Shown in pieces: positions 38,201 through 48,200 of a DNA stretch of 64,000 nucleotides; the first letter of the stretch is position 1; the number at the start of each line of letters is the position of its first letter. The DNA is from Mercenaria mercenaria. Its lineage: Eukaryota; Mollusca; Bivalvia; Venerida; Veneridae. A program made the position numbers and the translations under genes. The notes beneath the pieces are model-generated. The model was not told the origin of the DNA. It ran no database searches and was given only the letters and a program-made list of their open reading frames with translations. The DNA lies in the NCBI RefSeq assembly GCF_021730395.1, contig NC_069378.1:26434001-26498000 (forward strand), given 5' to 3'.

Positions 38201-39258
38201 AAGTCAAACTTCCAATCTCTGTAAACTTTTATAGTTATTTTACTACAATACAATCTTTATAAGATCATTTTCTTGCCAAATACACCATGTACGTTCAACA
38301 GACCAGCATTCCTAAATGTTTGGACGCTTAACCTAAATCAGTTATTGTAAAATGTACACTGTGAAATGGCGCATATAAAATGCATCGCTTTATGAAAGCT
38401 CTACGCAAGCTTTGATTATGAAAGACCAAATCGTAAGTTTTTCATCATTATGAAAATGCAAAATCATCTTTGTCCAGATCAAATATTTAGTGATACAGGA
38501 TGTACTTTAATTCTGAAAACAGTATACATCTTAAAAGAAACAGGATATATTAAAAAAAATTACTTACTTCTAGAATTTAGCGATGCTGAATGAAGTATAT
38601 CCTCATAATTCAGGCGAAACTGATCAGTGACTTCTAGATGTTTTATCCATATTTGATTCTGGAATGTGGTCCGTACACGAGAAAACAGGTCGTTAGCGCT
38701 AATAAAATAATATCTACGTAACAAGTTGACCCCGCCAGTTTGATATACAATACCGAAATGTGTCCAGTTAAAATTCTTTACCAAAGCAATGAATGCATCA
38801 GCTCTACTAGAGTAGGATGCATGTACGCGAGTTAGTAATTTAAAATGGGACTTAGCTTTAAAGTCTGAAGCAAATGCCCCTGCACTGAGTACCGGTATAT
38901 TCCAGTAAGGACTGAATCTGGCAACAGGTGAAACTGCATAGTCACAAAAGGGACCGAAAAACGCGTGCACTTGCTCAACAGCATATAAATCCACAGCTGC
39001 AAAAGATGCAAGATTACGCGAACAGTTCGAATCTTTCACGTTTTGTAGCACATTGACTCCAGGAAGTATTGAGGGTAAGACGTTTTCAATTGCAATATCT
39101 AGCGCTGGAATAACCCATTTAAGACTAAACGGATATGTACTGTCCTCCGGTAGAAGTACACCAATTTTTATTTCCGTCGAATCACATGTGGGAATTATAC
39201 CTGTCAAATAGATGCAGCAATGCCAAAATTTCACTGTTAGACAAATGTCTTTCCTCAT
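23289..39258 (-). CDS. ANF-receptor ectodomain / fibrinogen-domain chimera, copy 2
   Basis: Tandem paralogue with the same 11-exon plan: 39258-38568, 34864-34767, 34289-34129, 33684-33561, 32607-32516, 31065-30927, 29732-29448, 29272-29072, 28848-28784, 25711-25535, 23438-23289. Exons 5-7 and 9-11 match copy 1 in length exactly; exon 8 is two codons longer; exon 1 is nine bases longer. Signal peptide (ends PTCDS), ANF-receptor fold (GPFCDYAVSPVARF, IDENGDRVADYSLLDM), hinge (TPKCGFDNSKC), coiled coil from KSTEREAEEHFQTL, then FReD (DCTDILSNGY, GGGWT, FWLGL, MKFSTHGMDND, GAWWYKSC). No membrane span, kinase or cyclase is seen. Exons 2, 3 and 4 are 14, 14 and 12 bp shorter than in copy 1 and do not read through in frame, so either this copy is a recent pseudogene or that patch of the assembly has deletion errors. 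The FReD half looks fully functional. Confidence 0.8.
23439..25534 (-). other. Intron 10 of copy 2
   Basis: AT-rich intron. It contains the small TTAA-flanked element at 23953-24112. Nothing else is recognised. Confidence 0.5.
23953..24112. mobile_element. Short TTAA-flanked inverted-repeat element (160 bp)
   Basis: Ends GGACGTATGCTAGAATT and AATTCTAGCGTACGCC are inverted with few mismatches. TTAA lies directly outside both (23949-23952 and 24113-24116). TTAA duplication is the signature of piggyBac- and Kolobok-type transposition. There is no coding capacity. Confidence 0.6.
26126..27636. mobile_element. Non-autonomous TTAA-flanked transposon, 1.5 kb
   Basis: Ends GGAGGTAGGTTACCTT and AAGGTAACCTACCTCC are perfect inverted repeats, flanked on both sides by TTAA (26122-26125 and 27637-27640). 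The 1511-bp interior has sub-repeats around GTTACCATGGAAAC (about 26770 and 27296). The longest ORF (26965-27330, minus) is not a recognisable transposase. It sits in intron 9 of copy 2. It fits a piggyBac/Kolobok-type derivative. Confidence 0.75.
27641..28783 (-). other. Rest of intron 9 of copy 2
   Basis: AT-rich sequence with no coding region or repeat that I recognise. Confidence 0.45.
29912..30513. mobile_element. Non-autonomous TTAA-flanked transposon, 0.6 kb
   Basis: Ends GGTAGTTCTGCACGTT and AACGTGCAGAACTACC are perfect inverted repeats with TTAA on both sides (29908-29911 and 30514-30517). The 602-bp interior includes two ACATTGTAGAAAAA-like segments and no ORF of note. It lies in intron 6 of copy 2. 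Confidence 0.75.
31104..31338. mobile_element. GC-rich palindromic MITE-like repeat, copy 3
   Basis: A 235-bp full-size member of the palindromic family in intron 5 of copy 2, just upstream (gene sense) of exon 6. Ends GAGCCGTGCCATTGG and CATGGCACGGTTC. Confidence 0.85.
31339..32515 (-). other. Rest of intron 5 of copy 2
   Basis: AT-rich. CCGAGTCGGCTATTATTTTGC (near 31986) and CCGAGGCTGTTATTATTTTGC-like sequence (near 32160) are repeated forms of a dispersed motif that also appears near 10750 and 33130. No gene is seen. Confidence 0.4.
32608..33560 (-). other. Intron 4 of copy 2
   Basis: AT-rich, with another copy of the dispersed GAACAGACTTAATCAAAACCG-type motif near 33125. Unlike copy 1, there is no minisatellite next to exon 5. 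Confidence 0.45.
37067..37463. mobile_element. TIR element with an internal tRNA-like sequence and 10-bp TSD
   Basis: Perfect 17-bp terminal inverted repeats (CAATCTGACTAAAGTAC at 37067-37083; its complement at 37447-37463) are flanked by a direct repeat GCTTGAAATG on both sides (37057-37066 and 37464-37473). A 9-10-bp duplication is typical of Mutator-like elements. Inside lies a tRNA-like segment (37251-37320). The element has no ORF. Confidence 0.75.
37251..37320 (+). other. tRNA-Thr-like pseudo-tRNA inside the TIR element
   Basis: Has an A box (TAGCACAGTCGG, 37258-37269) and a perfect B box (GGTTCGAATCC, 37302-37312), an anticodon stem around TTTGTAA giving UGU, and a good T stem (CCGGG/CCTGG). 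The acceptor arms AGCCGGT and ATTAATT do not pair, so it is not a working tRNA. It could still serve as a Pol III promoter. Confidence 0.6.
37545..37827 (+). mobile_element. tRNA-headed SINE with CAAA-repeat tail
   Basis: Pol III boxes TAGCTCAGTAGG (37547-37558) and AGTTCGATCC (37591-37600) are followed by a non-tRNA body (GGGGAAGTTGGCAGTTACTTG, GTACTGGTACAGAATCCAGG) and the tail ACCCAAAACAAACAAACAAAC. An exact 11-bp target-site duplication, ACACTATTATA, lies at 37534-37544 and 37828-37838. The body matches my recollection of SINEs common in bivalves. The clean duplication suggests a recent insertion. Confidence 0.88.
37901..38567 (-). other. Intron 1 of copy 2, part nearest exon 1
   Basis: AT-rich sequence with no recognisable gene or repeat. 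Confidence 0.45.
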
Positions 39259-40428
39259 GGTGAATTTAATTAATCAATCTATAATAATAACAATGAGTCC
39301 AAATACTGGGCGAATTTTAATGTATAATTATCTATTGTCATCTTTCTATTATTTCAAATTCCCCTGCAATATCACATCACTTTTACATCTTGCACAGCTC
39401 GGCAGTTCCTGCACTGTCATATGCCATTTGTTTAAAAGCTTCACCAATAAGAAATGGCATATCACCTCTACAATATATATATTGTGTTAGTTTCTTTATT
39501 CATGTGAATGTTTACATAATGACAAGCGTTCAAGTAAATGTCACATGCCTCTATAAAAGCTCTGTGATAATGATTATTATTGAAAATAACATGTAAGATA
39601 GATGCATATATTCGTATATCTCGATCTCAACTGTTTCAAATAACCATCTATAAAACGCAGAAAGTATTCAATTTATCCGCTTTTAGCACAGATAACGAAT
39701 CCCACTTATCCAATTGGTGTTAGCATGCACTAAACATCAAATGAGAAAACATTTCTGTTTCCTAGATACTGTTGAACTTAGCCAGGATTTAATGAACTAT
39801 ATCATAACTTAGCGTTGGTAATTCATACATACGCAAAATTTTAAATTAGTTAATAGATATCAATCAGTGCCAATTTCTTTCAACATATGCCTTGTAAGTC
39901 TAAAAAAACGACTTTTGTGTCCTTAAAACAGTAACAAAATGACCATCCTAGCGAAAATTGTGCTCGTAACATTATAATGTGGGAAGAAATGGATGAAAGG
40001 CGATAGTAGGATAGTCCCAGCTTGATAGGATTTGTTCTCTACAGGTAAAGGATAGGGTCACATGTGTTACGTTTCCTCTCATCGGCTAATGCGGAGTTTT
40101 ATTTAAAAAATTTGATAATCTCTATGATTCCAAAGGATCAGAAAATATACCAACAAAAAGTCTATATACTGGGAGACATTTTACGTCTACCACGTGTCAC
40201 AGAAAGACTCAAGCCGTGAAATAGTATCAGTTTAATAATGTCTAATTACCAACGAATCAAAAAATGTTTAAATACAAATAAACACGTGCATTATAATGAA
40301 GGTTTGAAAAGCACGTTCAGTAATATATACATTGAAATCAGAAGCAAAAGAGTTGGCCACAAGTTTTCCTAACTTTAACGAGAGTAGGTTTAGGTAACAG
40401 ATGAATCTGCTAATTAGGATAAACATAT
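39259..40428. other. Upstream region of copy 2
   Basis: It should hold the promoter and 5' UTR of copy 2. I see no clear TATA box, repeat or coding region. Confidence 0.35.
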
Positions 40429-40634
40429 GAGCCGCGCCATAGGAAAACCAACTTAGTGGCTTTGCATCCGCGCAGTCCGGTCAGGATCCATGCTGTTCGC
40501 TTTTAAAGCCTATTGGAATTGGAGAAACTGTTAGCGAACAGCATGGATCCTGACCAGACTGCGCGGATGCACAGGCTGGTCTGGATCCATGCTGGTCGCA
40601 AACACATTATGTTGGTTTTCTCATGGCACGGCTC
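40429..40634. mobile_element. GC-rich palindromic MITE-like repeat, copy 4
   Basis: A 206-bp member of the palindromic family (ends GAGCCGCGCCATAGG and CATGGCACGGCTC), shortened in the left arm. Intergenic. Confidence 0.85.
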
Positions 40635-40749
40635 AATTATTATATTGTTATACAGAGAATGATGATACAAAATACATTTAAAAAATGATATCTAGTTCAC
40701 TAAAGAAAGTAAAAAGATGTAAAATTATTGAAGATACGATTTTGAAATT

Positions 40750-42600
40750 TGATCACCCTCACTTTCTCGTGCCTCGTGTGTCCCTTGGACTTTTCTATTT
40801 TGATTGAGATCAGCGACTAAGTACTTAAACTTATGGTGAGGTACATAAACAACATTAGTTATTGCACTTTTCAACGCGTCTTGTTAAATTAATAGATCGT
40901 TGGACTTCTTTGAAAAGAGTAGAAATTTCTTCATCGGATAAATAATTAATGCCAAAAACATTTTTTACTATTAAAAGGATGATATTTTCTTGTGTTGGTA
41001 AACAGTTCTTTGGTTTGTGTATTGCGGACAGCGAAAGACGAAATGTTCAGCATCTTCACACAAACTGTCTCACGTTTATTATGTATTATAGTGTAGATGA
41101 TTGCTGAATAAATCGTTGTTTTAGCAACTGCATTTGTTTCGTATTTGGGCATGATTCACTTGCAAGAAACTGTCACCTACAAGGAAATATGTTGGAACAA
41201 CAGGCGGGTTTAATAGTTTTAGCAGCTTTCTTTTAAATGAGGAGAGAATGTCTGAATTCTGTGTTTCTATATCTAAATCATTCCAAAGCTTAATAGATAA
41301 CGGTAGTACTGCTCTGGAATAAATTTCAAGACGAAAGGAGCAACAGTTGCGAAATCGAGATCATTTTTCAGATTGTAAGAATTTGCATCTCTAACCATAT
41401 CAGGTAAAATTTCATTTAAGTAGCTTGGTAAATCGCCATTTTTTTAAATAAAAACTAGCTTTTGTAATTAACATATATTGTATAATATAATTCAGCCAAT
41501 CTCGTTTAATACCAGGTTATTTATGGAAACATCTTGTTAAACCATTGACGTTTCTAGTCGCATCATATTGGATTTTCTCCAGTAACTCGTTTTTGTATGA
41601 TGTACAATTATCCCAAATAATAGAGGCATACTCTAAAATTTGCCTTACGTACTTACTCGTTTTAGTTTGAATTTTAAACATTTAATTGTCCCTAATACTT
41701 TAGATACTGAATAAGCTATGTTTGAAATATGTGTGTCCCAAGTACAATAATCACAAAACCTAACTGCATGATGTTTTAGCTGAGCTGAACATTGTCAGAA
41801 TGTAAGGAGGGTCTCGCAGTATTGTTTCTGGCAAGCGTAAAACATTACATCTGTTTTAGAGGGATTAAAAGTTTGAGCCTTATTTGCCGGGTATCATATG
41901 TAAATCGTGGTTCACTATTGTTTCGATGTATTCAAGATTTTGTCAGAACTAACGGCGTGTGAATTGTCGTCAGCATACGGTCGTGATATACATCTACTTA
42001 AGAGAGACTCGGTAATGTCGTTTAAATATAAAAGAAAAAATGTCCTGAGACTGTTCCCTATGGCAATCCCGCATTTATTTGTGTTTCGCCAGAATAGGAA
42101 GACCAAATAAAGACTTTTTGGCTTCAATTGTGCAAATAACTGGTGTTCCCATTTGTTATGTTTCCGTTTATAACACACAAACTGATTCACGTGGTTCCTT
42201 TAACATGCGGTGACTTATTTCATCCGGACCATTTGCTTTATTTATGTTAAGGTTAGAGAGGACATCAACAGTATCTTGTTCGGTTATCATGTTGCTTTAT
42301 AGTTGTTCATCGGTTTTTCTAGAATATGTTGGTACGCTTGCTTGCGAATCATTAACATTTGAAACGCACAAAAAGCAATCGTTTTAAGTATAAGCTTTGT
42401 CAATATCAGTAAAAGAATACGTGCAATTTTCATTTAGTAAAGGAGGGATAAAATCACATTTTGATAAATTTTCTTTATCAAGCATTTTAACGATTTCCAA
42501 TATTGGCGAGGGGCATTAGAATTTATATCATTTAGCGTAAATTCTATGTTATAGCTTTACTAACTGCATGAAACGGACTGTCCTCCGAAGAATATTAATG
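40750..42600 (-). mobile_element. LINE remnant (reverse transcriptase and C-terminal region)
   Basis: Minus-strand readings in several frames give RT pieces in order: FFLLYLNDI with PYADDNS (catalytic YADD; about 41990-42080), YCTWDTHISNIAYSVSKVLG (about 41680-41760), ASIIWDNCTSYKNELLEKIQYD-like sequence (about 41560-41640), and a terminal region with a Cys-His-like end near 41000-41100. Many stops and frame changes show an old dead copy. The layout resembles Jockey/CR1-like elements and the inner LINE at 49.9-51.2 kb. Confidence 0.65.
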
Positions 42601-42835
42601 CAGTTGAACAACACTCTCTAAAACAATAGCTTTTAGGAAGGTAAATGTATTTAGCGTGTACACACACATGATATTGGTCATTTTAATATGAAACATGACT
42701 AAATACAAAAACGATGACGTTAGCATCGCTAGCTTTTAAGTTCCTACTGAATCAACGTCTCTAAAAGAAGTGCACACTGTATGAATATTAATTCATTCAA
42801 AGTTATATATATATATACTGAAGCACAATAATAAC

Positions 42836-44490
42836 TAGAGCTATCACTAAAGGTGATGAATGTACTCCCCCCCCCCCCACCCCTCCCCACCCAACCCCCG
42901 CATGAACTGACACAGTACACTGCAATTTGACGCACACAAGATTGCATAATTATGTGACTGTATGTATATAGACTGTGTAAGATAGTTACAAAACAAAGTC
43001 CCATAACTAGCAATATTATTTCCTAAAAGAATGTAACATGACCATGCACAACTAGGTTGGTACTGATCACTTTGTGAAGTTTCATTAAATTGTGTGCAAG
43101 GGATTCGGAAGATTAACGCGCACAAGATTGCTATGCAATGTATGTAATAGTATGTTAACAAGAAACAAAGTCCATAACTCGCAATTTGTTGTTGAAAGAA
43201 CCTAACCTGCCCCATGCACAACTACTGTTGTTACTGATCACTTGTGTGAAGTTTCATTAAATTGTGTCAAGGGGATGAGGAGAGATGGTGCGCACAAGAT
43301 TGTGTCTAGTGACATAGTAAAGCAACAAAAAACCAAAGTCCTAACTAACTCCCTTCATTTTTTCTGAAAGAACTAACAATCCTCTAGAAATGTCGACAAG
43401 TATTGTGTCTACGACAGAGAACAGACAGACGTACGGACAGACATACAACCTGAAAACCCCCCCACCCCCCCACCCCACACTTACAACTTTTTGGGATACA
43501 ATAATCATAAATTTAACACTCAAATGTAAACGTACTTATAAGATAAACTTTCTGAGACTCTAACCCTGTAAATTTGAAATCTAAGCAGGTCAAATTATGC
43601 AGCTTGCAAACTAAACAATCCTACAACCAAAACTGCTACAATAAAAATTTGAACTAGAACTATCACTGAAGGTGATGAATGTACACCCCCACCCCCACCA
43701 CACGCACTGACACAGTACATTGCAATTTGACGCACACAACAGTGCGCGTAATTACGTGGACTGTATGTACATACACTCTAAGTATATAGTATAGTAACAG
43801 AAACAAAGTCCCCTAACTCTGCATAATATTTTTTTCTGAAAGAACCTCATATGCACCATGCACAAGTAAGGTTGCTACTGATTACTTGTGTGAAGTTTCA
43901 TTAAATTGTATGCAATGGTTTTGGAGATTAAGCGCACAAGATTGTATATGCAGACTACTATGTTTATAACATAGTAACAAAAACAAAGTTCCATAACTCT
44001 GTAGAATATTTATCTTAAAGAAGGTAACATGCACCATGCACAACTACGGTTGGTACTGATCACTTTTGTATAGTTTCATCAATTGTGTGCAAGGGTTCGG
44101 GAGATTAGGCGAGCACAAGCTTGCACAAGAAGGCTGTATGTATATAGTATATATTACTCTGCAATTGTTTGTTCTGAAAGAACCTAACATGCACCATACA
44201 CAACTACTGTTGTTGCTGATCACTTGTGTGAAGTTTCATTCAATTGTGTCAAGACTGCATATACAAACTCAATGTATATAGTATAGTTACAAAAAACAAA
44301 GTCCCATAACTCTGCAATTTTTTCCCTGAACATGACATGCACTAAGCACAACTACTGTTGTTACTGGTCATTTGTGTGAAGTTTTATTAGATTCTGTCGA
44401 TGGGATGAGGAGAGTTGGTTCACACAAGATTGTGTCTACAGACAGACAGACAGTCAGACGGAAAGACAGACAAACTGAAACCACCATCGG
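42836..44490. repeat. Tandem array, about 175-bp unit, two blocks
   Basis: Two blocks (42836-43500 and 43655-44490), each opening with CTATCACT..AGGTGATGAATGTAC followed by a C-rich run. Units of about 170-200 bp follow, with landmarks GCGCACAAGATTG, AACAAAGTCC.ATAACTC, CATGCACAACTA and TGTGAAGTTTCATTAAATTGT, and each block ends in a CAGACAGA-type run. Intergenic between copy 2 and the GPCR gene. No gene. Confidence 0.75.
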
Positions 44491-45249
44491 AAAATGGCAT
44501 GCAAATCTACACACAAAGCAAACAGTTCAAAAGTTACTGTAATAGATCACTAGTTCACAAACAAATTATTTACACACACTACGATTTCTTGACGGTTAAT
44601 ATTATAGAAAAAACAGATTGTATGATAATAAAGTGTTGGTGTTTAGGATTTTCAACATTAATTTCAACAAAAATTATACAATAACAAAGGAATTTAAAAC
44701 ACGAACATATAATAGATACAATTCGAAAACGAACGAAGTCAATATCATAACTAACGCACACAATCTGAGTGTAGTTTTGTCTGTCACATTCAAATAAATC
44801 AGAAACCAGCCAATCCAAACCTGTCCTTGAATACGCCGATTATGTTACTAGGCATATAACTCCGTGTTGTTTTTATTTGAAAGTATGTAACTCTGTGTTA
44901 TCTTTATTTGGAAACATTTAAAACATATCCACTGTTTCATAAAAAAATAAAAATAAATCCGTACTAATATTTCCACGAACGTTTGATAGCTTCTGAATCT
45001 TGATACAAACAATATCTATAATTTTCAAAATCAAATCTGAATATATATACTGTTCAACTTGAAATATTAAAGAAAGTTTAAAAATAAAATAATATTGTAA
45101 TGAAACACTATGAAACATGGCTTACTTAATCATCAGTTCAACATCTTAAGTTAAATTTGCTTCCTCATTTAAAAGGAAACATCAAGATTCAGTTAATACC
45201 ATAAAACTCATCAATAAATCCTAAACTTTCAAAAATTATTCATCGGCAT

Positions 45250-48200
45250 TCACTTTTTACACTGTGCAATAAGTTTTCGAAGAAGAATTCCGTACTGATA
45301 CATGTTTTCATGAAATAATCGTTTGTCAGAGGTGAGGACCGTCTTCGAGTCAATAACGACTGTTGTTCTCTTTCTCTGGAACAGAAACGTATCAAATGGT
45401 AAACAGTACCATATCAAGCGAATGTAAAATAATGTGAATACAGTATACAATAATTGTTCCCTTTCTCTGAAACAACAGACGTGTCAAATAGTGAGTAATT
45501 AAAATATCAAGCGAATGTAAAATGATGATAATTGTTCCCTTTCTCTGAAACAAGAGACGTGTCAAATAGTGAGTAATTAAAATATCAAGCGAATGTAAAA
45601 TGATGATAATTGTTCCCTTTCCCTGAAACAAAATAGAAAAAAGACGTGTCAAATGGTTAACAATGAAAACAAACAACGAACTCGAAACGCAGTGCATACA
45701 GAATACGAATTCTCTGAAAACAAGAACCGTGTCAAATTTGTAAATGTTCAAATATCCAGCAAATGTAAAAGGATGCGAGAGCGCAGTGTACATTGATTTA
45801 ATAGATAAAATAGTTGGACAAACCTGTATACTAAAAATGTTGCTTACAGTAATGATCAGTGTCTTAAAAGCTGACTTGTATACAATATGTCTGCCGCACT
45901 TTTTCAAGGCATACTATTTTCAATAGGTGTTTTCTGTTTTATTTGTCAATGGTTTGAATATTGGTTAACACAGTGTAAAGTTTTATCAAATGAACTGTTG
46001 TTTGATTACCCATTTCAGGGTGGGCAGTATTGCAAACAGTGCTTTTCTAACTTGTAATTATGCATAATACCTATTCGGACATTTTGTTTCATTTGTTTTA
46101 ACATAAAATCTATAAAAACCGTATTTGACTTTCAACGAACCTTTGTTTCATCAATTCTCAGATAAGTATTTGTTTCATTTAACTTCTCCAAAGCGATGGA
46201 TGATTCGTGCGTCTCCCGTAAGAATGTTGCAAGCCGGCCGGCAATCACAGTAAGGTGGGCGATGGAAATAGTTGTATCACTTTTCAGTATATCTTCTACA
46301 CTGCGAATATTACCCACAGGTACCAGATCGCATTTTATCCGTACACTGCGGCTTATTTGCCTGTATCGCATAATCCCCGAACCAACCTCTAGAAAATATC
46401 AATGGAAAATATTTATGCATAATTTCATTTATTCTTTAAATATTTCTAGATCATTCCTTAGTTGTAAATGAATATTGCGTGACGAGGCATTATAATATTA
46501 ACACGTTTAATGCCCCAACACATTAATGTGGGGTAGTATATAGTGCTGCTGTTGTCCTTGCATCCGTCAGTCCGTCGGTCCTTGCGTCCCATCATTGTAT
46601 GAGCCCAGCACCTCCCACTTTATTAACCTGATTTGCTTTAAACTTTCACAGATCAACAAGCTTTATGAGAATGTAGTTGACCAATAGGGAAGGAATTTCT
46701 TATTTGTGACAATTTTACCACAGTTATGGCCCTGTCATATATTTTTTCTATATGGAATATACAGAAGAATATTTGTGTCCAACTGTCCCCATACAATTAG
46801 CCTGATTTGCTTCAAACTTTCAAAGATAAACGAGCTTGATGTGCAGATGACCATCAAGAAATATTTTTCTGTGACTATTTTTATTGCAATTATGACCATT
46901 GGACAGGTTTTGCTATATAGAGGATATAACAGTATGTGGGAGCATCCGTGTCCTATGGACACAGTTACAAGTACAAGAACTACTCAGAATAAGAGCTGTT
47001 CAACCCTGATCTTAAGAAATGGAATAAATGCTATTTTGACCAAAAAAAAAAAAAAAAAAAAAGAAGAAAACATATTTATATTGGTATCTAATAAATGTCA
47101 TTATGTGTAGTTTGGTATCAATGGTATCAATTTTGTAAAAATGCGAAAAATGTTAGTCGTAAAATGGTGGACTATCATTTTTAGTTCTGAGTTTATCTTA
47201 TGCTTGACATTAAAAAGCATTATCATAATAAAATAAAAGCAGCACAGAATTTGTTAACGAAACTTAAGTCAAAGGGTCTCAGTTTTCAGCTAATTTTACA
47301 GTGTTTTAGTTAATTTATTGAAAACATGTTCCTGATATAATCAATAAATGCCACTTTCTTATGGTATTTACTCGACACTGAAAATATTCTTCAAGAAAAT
47401 GTAAATTACAGACCTTGAAATAGATCATTACGCAGCCATTTGAAGTTTCTCAGTTTTATATAATTGAGCCGCGCCATGAGAAAAGCAACATAGTGGCTTT
47501 CCCTGCGCATCCGCGCGGTCTGTTCAGGATCCATTGTGTTCGCTTTAAAAGCCTATTGCAATTAAAGAAACCGTTAGAGAACAGCATGGATCCTGACCAG
47601 ACTGCGCGGATGCACAAGCTGGTCTGGATCCATGCTGATCGCAAAGTCACTATGTTGGTTTTCTCATGGCGCGGCTCTATAATAATAAAGACAACATATT
47701 TAGTGTGATTTTTCCGTAAGAGACTCAGTAATACGGAGTATTTGTTATTTGTTTGGCCTTATAGATTCATTTTCATTATGAAAGAAGTGTAGCTTTTCAC
47801 AAGAAGAAAATGTCCCATGTACTGTTGAAAATATTAGAATTATAATGTATAAAGATAATAATGTTTATATACCTCTCTGGACTTCTGCTCTACTCTGTTC
47901 CTCTGTACTTGGGTTAAAACTCTGAAATCAATATATTTGACATAAAAGAAAGCACGCAAAGTGGTCTAGATTGTTTTCTCCGAAATGTAAGTACTGTAGT
48001 GTTTTGATTCTTCTAGACAGTTTGTATCAATGAATGTTTTAAAAAAGTATACTCACTTTAATACTATGAAAAGAACAACAGTAAATTGCCTGTTATATCA
48101 AATACAGGATATTTATAAACTTTGGTATCGTAAAATTTTATACTTTCTTTATCTTTATAACCGATTCATGTCTTTCATGCGCTTCGATTATAATTTTATG

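Noticed and set aside
45392-45907. Protein-coding ORF with a repeated peptide
   Set aside because: The repeats are a minisatellite built from a splice acceptor; the frame runs through intron sequence.
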